From contig NZ_LKHV02000001.1 of NCBI RefSeq assembly GCF_001431315.2, positions 2,728,001 to 2,792,000 on the forward strand: a DNA stretch of 64,000 nucleotides. The letters are read 5' to 3'. Below, piece after piece: positions 28,437 to 38,931 of the stretch. The position numbers were made by a program, and so were the translations under genes. Source of the DNA: Candidatus Berkiella cookevillensis. GTDB lineage: Bacteria; Pseudomonadota; Gammaproteobacteria; Berkiellales; Berkiellaceae. Under the pieces are notes generated by a model. It had not been told where the DNA came from, ran no database searches, and was given only the letters and a program-made list of their open reading frames with translations. The stretch's first letter is position 1. The number at the start of each line of letters is the position of its first letter.

Positions 28437-28504
28437 TGGCTGTCCTATAGGAAAAAGGAAAAAGGAAAAGAAAAAGCAAATTGAATAGATAATCGTATTT
28501 AGGA
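28437..28504. repeat. Upstream flank repeat of the RAYT gene with a purine tract
   Basis: TGGCTGTCCT (28437-28446) is the inverse of AGGACAGCCA at 27197-27206. TTGAATAGATAATC (28481-28494) and TTTAGGA (28498-28504) repeat the downstream flank directly. Between them is a purine-only tract made of GGAAAAA units. Confidence 0.65.
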
Positions 28505-28561
28505 GAAAAGAAGCTTCTTTGGCTCCCAGCCTATATTACTGAGAGCAAAGAAGAGAGAAGA

Positions 28562-30840
<2,279 letters not shown>

Positions 30841-30982
30841 TTTGATCACCTATTTGATAAGTACAACGAATTTTGAGTGTATATCCTTATCGCTCCCTAA
30901 GCTGCACAAAGTAGTGTGCCTAGGGAAAGAATGCTGTTTTCTCAAGCATAACGACAAGGAATATATGTGAAAATTACACTTA

Positions 30983-31279
30983 TTATTTTGATTTTTTAGT
31001 GTCTTCTTTTGCTTTGGCTTTAGACTTCGCTTTAGCTTTCACAGCTGTTTTTTCTACAGCAGGCGCAGCAGCTGCTTTAGCAGCATAACGTCTCATAAAT
31101 TGATCAACACGGCCTTCTGTATCCATAATCTTATGTTTACCGGTATAAAAAGGGTGACATTCACTGCACACTTCTACACGCAAGGTTTCGCCATGATAGG
31201 TTGATTTAGTTGCAAAACTGTTTCCACAGCTGCATAGTACATCAACTTTTTTATAATTAGGATGAATATCTGCTTTCAT
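30983..31279 (-). CDS. rpmE: 50S ribosomal protein L31 with a long basic tail
   Basis: Zinc-binding L31: the core [20 protein letters not shown] has CSC, and [18 protein letters not shown] supplies the other cysteines. The core ends near residue 66; then follow about 30 residues of Ala/Lys ([19 protein letters not shown]), making 98 residues where about 70 is usual. The extension is low-complexity and may contact rRNA. It has its own transcript, with about 140 bp to the malic-enzyme gene. Confidence 0.95.
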   Translation of the reverse strand: MKADIHPNYKKVDVLCSCGNSFATKSTYHGETLRVEVCSECHPFYTGKHKIMDTEGRVDQFMRRYAAKAAAAPAVEKTAVKAKAKSKAKAKEDTKKSK

Positions 31280-31542
31280 AAAACCCCTTGTTTATTTGAG
31301 TATCGCTACAAAGCACTAAGCTTCGCACCACACTACATTTTATTCTGAACCACTTAGAAATTTAAGCTCGTTATCTTAGCTTAAAGGAACCTACCTGAGC
31401 AAGAAAAGAAATGTATCTTATAGGCTATTTCGTGACCATACACTTAATATATTTACTGATCAAAGCTTGAATATACTATTTCATCGTGTTTTGAAGCATG
31501 CTATAACTATATAACTAACAAACTTACTTCTTAGTCATAGCA

Positions 31543-31788
31543 ATGATTACGATTAAAGACTGTTTAGATTTTTCTACACTCAGCGAAGTTGAGATATGCG
31601 CTATTGCTGACCATGCTCACGAACCAATCATCCTATCTGTGGCACACGGCGAGTGTTTATCTCAAAGCCCAGATGGCAAACACACCATCGCAGAGTATGT
31701 AGCGGAGAACAGTGTACACACGCATAAAAATTATGCCGTGCACCACCGCGGAAAATTGAAACATCGCCATTACACAAGAGACCGCTAA
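31543..31788 (+). CDS. Small unknown protein, His-rich
   Basis: 81 residues, soluble, with ten histidines and a basic C-terminus (HHRGKLKHRHYTRDR). No recognisable domain. The first 30 residues (CLDFSTLSEVEICAIADHAH) look helical. A hairpin terminator follows at 31810. Intergenic spacing on both sides indicates a monocistronic gene. Coding potential is supported only by the open frame and the terminator. Confidence 0.55.
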   Translation: MITIKDCLDFSTLSEVEICAIADHAHEPIILSVAHGECLSQSPDGKHTIAEYVAENSVHTHKNYAVHHRGKLKHRHYTRDR

Positions 31789-31809
31789 GCTTTTTTAGCT
31801 TTTTTAAAA

Positions 31810-31837
31810 ATAAAGTCCCGCAAAAACGGAACTTTAT
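31810..31837 (+). terminator. Hairpin downstream of the 81-residue gene
   Basis: ATAAAGTCCCG pairs with CGGAACTTTAT with one bulge on either side and a 6-nt loop (CAAAAA). The trailing sequence has few Ts, so termination efficiency is uncertain. Confidence 0.55.
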
Positions 31838-31867
31838 CCTCTTTAAGATATGGAGAGGAAGAGTCTA

Positions 31868-32010
31868 GAAGCTGTCTCAAAAATAGTAATTTTTTGTTCA
31901 GCCAAGGCGCAGATTCTTTGAGCAGCGCAGTTTACACAGATGTAAACGAGCAGCACAAAAGGAACTGCAACATAAGGATCAACGAAAAATGGCATTTTTG
32001 AGACAGCTTC
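31868..32010. mobile_element. 143-bp MITE with TA target duplication
   Basis: Terminal inverted repeats begin GAAGCTGTCTCAAAAAT at the left and end with its exact complement at the right. The similarity continues inward with ATTTTTTGTT against ATTTTTCGTT. Both ends are flanked by TA (31866-31867 and 32011-32012), the target duplication of IS630/Tc1-mariner-like elements. No open frame inside. The right end supplies the stop codon of the minus-strand gene at 32010-32252. Confidence 0.85.
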
Positions 32011-32252
32011 TAAATATCATCCCAATTATCTGGCTCACCTTCTTGCCATTCAGTAATTGATTCTGGAATGGCCGTGATATTACTCATATCCCATTTCAGC
32101 TCTCCTGTCTCATGCTCCTTGATATCGTGAATAGCATCTTCAATCCTCTTGTAATGTCCAAGCGAATCTTCATCAAAACCAAGGTAATACTCATGGTTTT
32201 CTTCAGATTCAATGATCCAAAAGGTTCCAAGTTTGGTTTTGTGGTGCCACAT
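32010..32252 (-). CDS. Small acidic unknown protein truncated or re-ended by a MITE
   Basis: 80 residues, strongly acidic, with aromatic-rich start MWHHKTKLGTFWIIESEEN and end EWQEGEPDNWDDI. I recall no function for such proteins. The stop codon TAG is built from the last base of the adjoining MITE plus its TA duplication, so the original C-terminus may have been longer. It lies just downstream of the PEP-CTERM gene on the same strand (43 bp) and may be co-transcribed. Confidence 0.65.
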   Translation of the reverse strand: MWHHKTKLGTFWIIESEENHEYYLGFDEDSLGHYKRIEDAIHDIKEHETGELKWDMSNITAIPESITEWQEGEPDNWDDI

Positions 32253-32295
32253 AGCATTCCCCTCATCATCTTATAGTTTTGATGGTTTTGTTCGC

Positions 32296-33267
32296 TTAGA
32301 CAAGCCTTTTACCCAAAATACTCCTTCTAATTGTGGGGATCAGCACGAGTCCAAGACCTAGTAACGCTAAAGTGCCTGGTTCTGGTACTGTAAAATCCAT
32401 ACTACCATCATATGTAGAATGGATTTTGAAGAGTTCATTCCCAAAGCCTAGCGGTCCTGCTAAACCTGCGCCTGACAGATCGGTGACAACTTGTTCTGTA
32501 TTTTGATCAATACGAGATTTTAAAGTAATAGGAATGGCCATACCTAACAGGTCATGAAAGTCTTTATCGCCTGCTGTGCCTGGTATATTGTCGCCATTAT
32601 CAAACCACCAAAAATTATCTAAAGCATAAGTGATTTCCCCCATCAATAAAGAAGAACCACTGATAAATTGACCAAGACTATCAAATGTATTGCTACCTTC
32701 GCCGCCCTTGATTGCAATTTCTAAAACCTTTTGGCCATCTGTAAAGCCCGTATTGTCTGAGGCACCAACAGAGGATCCAAAGCTTCCATTGGGTGCTCCC
32801 AATACGCCTGCTGCATCACCCTGAAAATAGAAGCTTAAACTGGTATTATCGCTATCATAAATAAAATTTTGTACAAAATTAGAAGCAACAGGCATGAGAT
32901 TAGAGGTGAGTCGCCCCAACAGTCCTGTCCATGCAATCGTAATCTCAGATAAAAAACCTAAGCCTTCATCATCCCCTAAAGGTGGTAACAAATCAGTGAT
33001 AGAAGCCGTGCCAGTATCTATAAACCTATCACCCACATCAGAAATAGCATTTCCATTCGTGTCATATTGTGTTGTGGTGGTATCCGCAAAAAAAGATAAT
33101 TGGGTAAATACGCTTGTAAAAGTATCTAAATCACCACCTAGCATTGGGGTAGAACCCTGGCCACCGGGTGTTTGACCCGAAGCGCCCACATCAATATACG
33201 TGGGACCTGCGAAGGCTTGACCTGCGGACAACGCAGACATTAGCAGCAAAAATGTTGTCCTTTTCAT
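32296..33267 (-). CDS. PEP-CTERM exported protein
   Basis: 323 residues from the ATG at 33267, preceded by AAGGA nine bases upstream; an earlier ATG at 33288 adds seven residues before the signal peptide. Signal peptide TTFLLLMSALSAGQAFA. The mature part is Gly/Ser/Asp/Phe-rich, beta-like, without cysteines. The C-terminus carries a complete PEP-CTERM sorting signal: VPEPGTLALLGLGLVLIP, then RR and a short basic tail, which is recognised by exosortase. No exosortase is in the window. Such proteins are usually linked to exopolysaccharide or biofilm surfaces. Confidence 0.85.
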   Translation of the reverse strand: MKRTTFLLLMSALSAGQAFAGPTYIDVGASGQTPGGQGSTPMLGGDLDTFTSVFTQLSFFADTTTTQYDTNGNAISDVGDRFIDTGTASITDLLPPLGDDEGLGFLSEITIAWTGLLGRLTSNLMPVASNFVQNFIYDSDNTSLSFYFQGDAAGVLGAPNGSFGSSVGASDNTGFTDGQKVLEIAIKGGEGSNTFDSLGQFISGSSLLMGEITYALDNFWWFDNGDNIPGTAGDKDFHDLLGMAIPITLKSRIDQNTEQVVTDLSGAGLAGPLGFGNELFKIHSTYDGSMDFTVPEPGTLALLGLGLVLIPTIRRSILGKRLV

Positions 33268-33337
33268 TGTTATTAGTCCTTTTTTCATTTATCTATGTTT
33301 AAGCAAGCTTAGTGCCAACCTAGCCATCCCTCACCTA

Positions 33338-33374
33338 AAATATTTTTAATCAATTGAATTGATTAAAAATATTT
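33338..33374. promoter_or_regulatory. Perfect 18-bp inverted repeat upstream of the PEP-CTERM gene
   Basis: AAATATTTTTAATCAATT at 33338-33355 and its exact complement at 33357-33374, with a single G between. It sits 70 bp upstream of the PEP-CTERM start in the 293-bp gap shared with the divergent gene at 33561. The symmetry and position suit an operator for a dimeric regulator. Confidence 0.55.
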
Positions 33375-33560
33375 ACGTCATACTCAGGCATGTGCTTTAT
33401 CAATGCTTCCATCAGCCATGCAAGACTAACACCCATGTGTAAAATATTTCGACACACAAACACGAAGACTATATCATCTTACCAGAGGAACCTTGTAGGT
33501 AGTCCTCAACGATGCTTATAATAAGCTACCTGTTTAACAAGATATAATAAGCACTTACTG

Positions 33561-34085
33561 ATGATTAAAGCCATGCTGCTCAGAATTGGAGTCTTATTGT
33601 GCTGTTGCTTTCTACCTGTTGCTTTACTGGCAGAAACAAATAATTCTAATCCACCAGCGCCTCACTCGTTAAAGCCACCCAAGCTAGTCGAGCAACAAAC
33701 TAATTCGCGGTCAACAGAAACAGCGCCAAGCAATACGCCAACCCTAAATCATGAGCCTAAGCCTATCGATAAATATGTCTGGCTAAGTCGCATGAAAGAA
33801 TTACTACCTGCGCAACTGTGTGGGGCAGATGAATATTTTCTAAAATGTTTTGATATTGAACAAGCGAGCTGCAAACAATTTTCAGAGATCTATTTAACCG
33901 CCTGTCTCGATCAAATTGCGCCAAAACTGCCTGCTAAGCTCAGCACCACAGATGGCCAAAAATGGGGACAAATGATGGGTCGCTGCACACACGATTTATT
34001 TAACAAATTTATGGCAGATAAAAAGAAGGCGCTCCCTGAATGCACAGATGTCAGCAAACTCAAATCACCCTCCCCTAAGACATAG
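33561..34085 (+). CDS. Unknown exported protein with conserved cysteines
   Basis: 174 residues. Signal peptide LLRIGVLLCCCFLPVALLA, then a Pro/Ser/Thr-rich linker to about 70. The C-terminal domain has five regularly spaced cysteines (QLCGADE, LKCFD, ASCKQ, TACLDQ, GRCTHD) and a sixth near the end (LPECTD), a pattern that suggests disulfide bonding in the periplasm. Function unknown. It precedes uppP by 23 bp on the same strand and may share its transcript. Confidence 0.7.
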   Translation: MIKAMLLRIGVLLCCCFLPVALLAETNNSNPPAPHSLKPPKLVEQQTNSRSTETAPSNTPTLNHEPKPIDKYVWLSRMKELLPAQLCGADEYFLKCFDIEQASCKQFSEIYLTACLDQIAPKLPAKLSTTDGQKWGQMMGRCTHDLFNKFMADKKKALPECTDVSKLKSPSPKT

Positions 34086-34108
34086 TATCCATAAGGCAAA
34101 ACAATTTT

Positions 34109-34915
34109 ATGAGTGAATGGCTTAACGTTATTTTACTGGCACTCACACAAGGACTCACAGAATTTTTGCCTGTTTCTAGCTCTGCACATTTAATTCTGCT
34201 GCCACTCATTATGCATACGCCTGATCAAGGCTTGGTCTTTGATATTTCATTACACATCGGCACTTTGCTGGCAGTACTCTATTATTTTAGAGTTAAAATA
34301 AAATGGTTGATCATCGGTTTTTTCAAAAGCTTCAAACCCAAAACGAAGATGGGTGTACATTCCAAACTGGCATGGTCATTGATTATTGGTTCTCTACCCA
34401 TTGCTGTGGGTGGCATGTTACTTCACTCAACGATTGAAAATTTTGCACGCTCGCCACTGGTGATTGGATATGCCTCTATCTTATTTGGATTATTATTGTA
34501 CATTGCTGAAAGAATAGGCTCACAAGCAAGATCCTTACGCTCATTTACCCTGAAAAATGCCCTTTTTATTGGATGCATGCAAGTAATGGCACTGATTCCA
34601 GGTACTTCTCGCTCAGGAATTACCTTAACAGGTGGATTATTTCTTGGTTTCAATCGCAAAACAGCAGCTACCTTTTCTTTTTTGCTTTCGATTCCGGCTA
34701 TTCTGATGGCAGGCACATATGCCAGCACACAACTCGTCAATGCTTCTATTCACATGCATTGGTATGATTTCATGATTGGCATCAGCGTATCTGCTATAAG
34801 CGCATTCTGCTGCATTCATTTGTTTCTAAAACTGATTAATAAAATTGGCTTATTGCCCTTTGTCATTTATAGAATTATACTCGGCACTGTTTTAATCTTT
34901 ATTTTCCAATCATGA
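34109..34915 (+). CDS. uppP: Undecaprenyl-diphosphatase
   Basis: Integral membrane enzyme that dephosphorylates undecaprenyl diphosphate, recycling the lipid carrier for peptidoglycan. 268 residues with about eight hydrophobic segments. Signature sequences ALTQGLTEFLPVSSSAHLIL at the N-terminus and PGTSRSGITLTGGLFLGF in the second half are intact. pnuC starts one base after its stop, so the two genes are translationally linked. Confidence 0.96.
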   Translation: MSEWLNVILLALTQGLTEFLPVSSSAHLILLPLIMHTPDQGLVFDISLHIGTLLAVLYYFRVKIKWLIIGFFKSFKPKTKMGVHSKLAWSLIIGSLPIAVGGMLLHSTIENFARSPLVIGYASILFGLLLYIAERIGSQARSLRSFTLKNALFIGCMQVMALIPGTSRSGITLTGGLFLGFNRKTAATFSFLLSIPAILMAGTYASTQLVNASIHMHWYDFMIGISVSAISAFCCIHLFLKLINKIGLLPFVIYRIILGTVLIFIFQS

Positions 34916-34916
34916 T

Positions 34917-35522
34917 ATGAACTGGCTAGATGTTGTTGGCGCTTCACTTTCTTTGATTTCTACTTATCACTTTACCAAAAGCTATCATTCTGCGTGGGTC
35001 ATTGGAATGTTTGCCATTGTCCTAAACACCATCTTATATTGGCAAAAAGGTGTTTATGGTCATGTGTTATTAGAAGCTATTTATTTTATCATCATGATAA
35101 TTGGTCTCATGAAATGGCAACGGAACAATAACACAAGCGTCTATCAACTGAGCACCAAGCAAATGCTCATCGCAAGTGGCATCGTTTTCTCATTATTCTT
35201 AAGTTACGCATATTTTTTAATAGCATATACACCTTCTACCATACCTTATTGGGATGCAAGTACCACTGTCCTGTGCTTGTTCGCGCAAGCAATGATGATT
35301 TATAGAATCATTCAATGTTGGATGATCTGGTTTATTGTCGATGCCATGATCGTTATCTTACAATGGCAACAAGGCATGCCCTTTCACAGCATTGTTACTT
35401 TTATTTACCTAGGTTTGGCTATTTTAGGATTTCTCAGATGGAAAAAAGACTTGGTTCATCCTGTAGCAGATAAATTATCTTTTTCTATTTTCTCTTCTAA
35501 AAACAACAGTGTTTCATCATAA
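34917..35522 (+). CDS. pnuC: Nicotinamide riboside transporter PnuC
   Basis: 201-residue membrane protein of the PnuC/SWEET-like fold, with about seven helices. Family features: NTILYWQKGVYGHVLLEAIYF, MIIGLMKWQR, and WFIVDAMIVILQWQQGM followed by LGLAILGFLRWKKD. It would import nicotinamide riboside for NAD synthesis. No nadR or other NAD salvage gene is nearby. Its last 67 bp overlap the converging GGDEF/EAL gene. Confidence 0.88.
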   Translation: MNWLDVVGASLSLISTYHFTKSYHSAWVIGMFAIVLNTILYWQKGVYGHVLLEAIYFIIMIIGLMKWQRNNNTSVYQLSTKQMLIASGIVFSLFLSYAYFLIAYTPSTIPYWDASTTVLCLFAQAMMIYRIIQCWMIWFIVDAMIVILQWQQGMPFHSIVTFIYLGLAILGFLRWKKDLVHPVADKLSFSIFSSKNNSVSS

Positions 35523-37555
35523 GAAAGTGGCTTGGCAAATAAGAATCCTTGCAAATGATCACAACCTAAATTTCTTAATAAAGTTGCTTGTTCAAGAGAT
35601 TCAATACCTTCTGCCAGTGTTTTAATATTGAGCTGTTGTGCTAATGTAATAATAGCTGAAATAATAGCCTTGAATTTAGATTGAGTATCACTGCTAAGCT
35701 CATCAACAAAGGCTTTATCAATTTTAATGCCTTCTAATGGCAAATCTTTTATATAGCTTAAGCAAGAATATCCAGTACCAAAATCATCCATCACAATATG
35801 AAAACCAACCGATCGTAAAGCCTGTAATTTACTTGTGATCATTGGCTTATCATGCGCAAAAACAGACTCAGTGATTTCTAACTCTATTCTACAAGCTGGA
35901 ACATCATGGTGGGCCAATATTTCAATAATTTCATCGACAAAATCTTCACGCATCAACTGCTGCACAGATAAGTTAATAGCCATAATGAAATTTGTATAGC
36001 CCGCCAACTTGAGCTTATGCATTGTTTGACAGGTTCTCTGTATGACCCAATCACCAATTTCATTGATCATCCCCATCTGTTCTGCAATCGGAATAAATAA
36101 AGCCGGTGATATATTACCCTTTGTGGGATGCTGCCATCGAAGCAAGGCTTCAAAGCCAATCAAATGCTGATCTTGTGCACAAAATTGCGGTTGAAAATAG
36201 AGATCAAATTCTTGTTTCTCCATGGCAATATGCATATCATTGGCAAGCTCAATCACAGAAGTCGCTTGACGTGTAAATTCCGGCTTATAAAATTGATAAT
36301 TATTCCGACCTTTTTCTTTTGCAAGCCTCAAGGCTGAATTTGCACACTGAATAATACCATCTAAAGTATCTGCATCTTGGGGATACATTGCAATCCCAAT
36401 ACTCATCGTCACAAAATAAGGATTATGTTCAATAACAAATGGCTCTTTTAATGCTTGCATTAGTTTATCCGCAACGCGCGCAGAGTCTTGCAATTGATTG
36501 GTGTGAGATAACAGCAACATAAATTCATCTGCGCCAATGCGAGCAAGTATATCAACATTTCGCACAAGCATTTTAATTCTTTTCGAAACTTCTTTCAAAA
36601 GCTGATCGGCTAAACGATGTCCCAAAGCATCATTCATTGCCTTAAACCCATCAATATCTAAATGTACGATTGCACAATTTTGATCATAACGGGAACAATA
36701 AATTAAGGCATGATTCAAGCGTGACATAAATGACTCACGATTCAAAACACCTGTTAAATGATCATATTCATGCTGTTGATAACGCTCTATGTCTTGCTGA
36801 TTTGTAATTGTTCTTTCTCTGAGCGTTACAATATAGGCTTCAATACGCTGTTCGATGTTTAAAATAGGGTATAACATGATTTCAATATAGGATAAATCAT
36901 GCTCAATTTTTGTTAATTTAAAGGTTCCAATGGGCTGCGGTTGATGGCTATCTTGCGCTAATCGAAAACCCTCTTTGAGCGATTTTCTCATTGACGCATC
37001 TAAATTATTCACAATTCTTAGAATGGATTTGCCAATCATCTTTGATTGTATTTCTGACAAGTAACCTGTTGCTGCAGCATTCACAAAGGTGATATCAAGA
37101 TTTTTGTTTACACAGATAAGCGCATTATTAATATTCATTTTGGGCTGCATAATCGGTATATGTGAAATATTATTGTCATGCAGTTTTTTAATATATTTAT
37201 AAAGATATTTTATATATCGATTATTTTCATCTTTCAGAATAACTTGCGCTGCACCTTTTCTATAAGCACATAAATGCAAGGCATAGGCATTTTGATCGGA
37301 CAATACTAAAATAGGTATATGGGCATCGACAATCGCTCGATTATTTTGCAGAAAGTCTAAAACAGAACCATCTTGCATAAAAAAATCAATAATAATTACA
37401 TCAATACAATGGTCGCCACATATCTTAAGTGATTCAGCGATTTTATCCGTTACATAGAGCTGATTTATTTCACGATGAGAAATCAAGGCTTCTACGATAG
37501 GATCTTTATCCGCACGCTTACAAGCGACTAAAACATTAAGCGTGTTTTTTATCAT
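35456..37555 (-). CDS. Receiver-PAS-GGDEF-EAL signalling protein
   Basis: 699 residues for cyclic-di-GMP metabolism. Residues 8-125 form a receiver-like fold with Asp in VIIIDFF and Lys in VILKD, but the acidic pair after strand 1 is missing (VLVACKRAD). A PAS domain follows (about 145-260). The GGDEF domain has GADEF in place of the consensus, so cyclase activity is doubtful. The EAL domain looks complete: FEALLRWQHP, MAINLSVQQL, ELEITESVF, DDFGTGYSCLSYIK and KIDKAFVDEL. A phosphodiesterase role is therefore more likely. The 3' end overlaps pnuC by 67 bp. Confidence 0.92.
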   Translation of the reverse strand: MIKNTLNVLVACKRADKDPIVEALISHREINQLYVTDKIAESLKICGDHCIDVIIIDFFMQDGSVLDFLQNNRAIVDAHIPILVLSDQNAYALHLCAYRKGAAQVILKDENNRYIKYLYKYIKKLHDNNISHIPIMQPKMNINNALICVNKNLDITFVNAAATGYLSEIQSKMIGKSILRIVNNLDASMRKSLKEGFRLAQDSHQPQPIGTFKLTKIEHDLSYIEIMLYPILNIEQRIEAYIVTLRERTITNQQDIERYQQHEYDHLTGVLNRESFMSRLNHALIYCSRYDQNCAIVHLDIDGFKAMNDALGHRLADQLLKEVSKRIKMLVRNVDILARIGADEFMLLLSHTNQLQDSARVADKLMQALKEPFVIEHNPYFVTMSIGIAMYPQDADTLDGIIQCANSALRLAKEKGRNNYQFYKPEFTRQATSVIELANDMHIAMEKQEFDLYFQPQFCAQDQHLIGFEALLRWQHPTKGNISPALFIPIAEQMGMINEIGDWVIQRTCQTMHKLKLAGYTNFIMAINLSVQQLMREDFVDEIIEILAHHDVPACRIELEITESVFAHDKPMITSKLQALRSVGFHIVMDDFGTGYSCLSYIKDLPLEGIKIDKAFVDELSSDTQSKFKAIISAIITLAQQLNIKTLAEGIESLEQATLLRNLGCDHLQGFLFAKPLSYDETLLFLEEKIEKDNLSATG

Positions 37556-37713
37556 GGTATGGCATACCTATTACCAAATATCCCGTTGTATTGATTATTA
37601 TTGAAATATCTTTACAATATTTAAAGGTATAGCATATTCGGTACTCCTGATGTGTACTCTTTTTAGGTTTGATTGTACAACCCTTAGTTATAACTGTAGT
37701 TATCCACACAAAT

Positions 37714-38793
37714 ATGATGCAAAACAACAATAATACCGCTCCTATATCCACAAAAGCACCTTTTTTATCTCTTTTTGAAAATTTGCAATATGGCGAATTA
37801 CATCTTAAGCAAGACATTCAAGCTGGCTTTTTTGGGATCATTGCCATTCACAACACCACACGTGGCCCATCGCTGGGTGGCTGTCGTTTTATACCTTATT
37901 CCGATCCGCAAAACGCAATCATTGATGCCCTCAAATTAGCACAAGGTATGAGCTACAAAGCCGCTATCAGTGATTTACCCTTGGGTGGTGGCAAATCGGT
38001 GATCATTCATTCTGAGAAAATCAAAGATAGGCGTAAAATTTTCGAATTGTTTGGTGATTTTGTTGAATCGCTGGGTGGACGCTATATCACCGCGGAAGAT
38101 AGCGGCACACATGTCACAGATATGGATATTATTTTTGAAAAAACCGCTTATGTCACAGGTCACAGTAACATTGCTTTTGCAACAAAAGATCCATCGCCTC
38201 TCACTGCACTTGGTGTTGTGACAGGTATGCAGGCAGCAGCACAACATCATTTACAGCGCAGCTCTTTGGCCGGACTCCATATTGTGATCCAAGGCGTTGG
38301 TAATGTAGGCTTTCGTATTGCACAACTGTGCCAGCACTATGGTGCAAAAATCACAGTCTGTGACAGCAATCCCAAAGCACTTCAACATGCAAAAGAGCAC
38401 TTGAACGTGGGTATTTGTACTGTCGATCAAATACATTCTATTCCCTGTGATATCTTTGCACCATGCGCACTGGGCAATGCTATTAATACGCAAACGGTAC
38501 ATAAAGTGAATGCAAAAATAGTGGCAGGTGCGGCGAATAATCAATTAGAATCTATTGAAATGGCTCGCATCCTTAAAGAGAAAGATATTTTATATGCGCC
38601 TGATTATGCCATCAATGCGGGCGGATTGATTCACGTTGCTGCCCAATATTTGCATCAGGATGAAACACAAGCACGAGAAAAAGTGCTGAAAATATACGAT
38701 ACACTACAAAGCATTTTCATCCAAAGTGACACAACAGGTTTATCAACTGCAGAGATTGCAAACCAGATTGCAGAGCAACGATTACAAGCATAA
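37714..38793 (+). CDS. Leucine/valine-type amino acid dehydrogenase
   Basis: NAD-dependent oxidative deamination of a branched-chain amino acid to its 2-oxo acid and ammonia. 359 residues from the ATG at 37714; an open TTG start 15 codons upstream looks unlikely. Seen: GPSLGGCRF, substrate lysines in SYKAAISDLPLGGGKSVI, DSGTHVTDMD, the dinucleotide motif VIQGVGNVGFRIAQL, and PDYAINAGGLI. Length and motifs fit leucine dehydrogenase; phenylalanine dehydrogenase cannot be excluded. A single perfect DnaA-box-like TTATCCACA lies just before the ATG, possibly by chance. Confidence 0.9.
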   Translation: MMQNNNNTAPISTKAPFLSLFENLQYGELHLKQDIQAGFFGIIAIHNTTRGPSLGGCRFIPYSDPQNAIIDALKLAQGMSYKAAISDLPLGGGKSVIIHSEKIKDRRKIFELFGDFVESLGGRYITAEDSGTHVTDMDIIFEKTAYVTGHSNIAFATKDPSPLTALGVVTGMQAAAQHHLQRSSLAGLHIVIQGVGNVGFRIAQLCQHYGAKITVCDSNPKALQHAKEHLNVGICTVDQIHSIPCDIFAPCALGNAINTQTVHKVNAKIVAGAANNQLESIEMARILKEKDILYAPDYAINAGGLIHVAAQYLHQDETQAREKVLKIYDTLQSIFIQSDTTGLSTAEIANQIAEQRLQA

Positions 38794-38865
38794 GTATTTT
38801 ATATTTTAGTTTGCTAGGCTCATCAAGCATTCTATTAAAAAATAACTTTGTTGATCGTTTAGAGT

Positions 38866-38891
38866 GTAGGGGACGACCGTTGTGTCGTCCC
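38866..38891. repeat. GTAGGGG REP hairpin downstream of the dehydrogenase
   Basis: GTAGGGG at 38866-38872, with stem GGGACGAC/GTCGTCCC around a CGTTGT loop (38870-38891), followed by GAAAATTTT. The prefix and loop match the inverted REP pair at 11319-11380, with different stem pairs. It may also act as a terminator for the dehydrogenase. Confidence 0.7.
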
Positions 38892-38931
38892 GAAAATTTT
38901 ACATCATATTAAAGCCCGAGCCCGAAGAAAT

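Noticed and set aside
31543-32252. Toxin-antitoxin pair from the two small genes
   Set aside because: They lie on opposite strands, separated by a MITE, and neither resembles a known toxin or antitoxin.
37700-37708. Single DnaA box upstream of the amino acid dehydrogenase
   Set aside because: One perfect 9-mer in 64 kb is expected by chance; nothing else supports it.
37536-37817. Minus-strand open frame of 93 codons
   Set aside because: Overlaps the start of the leucine-dehydrogenase-type gene and the start of the GGDEF/EAL gene; no recognisable protein.
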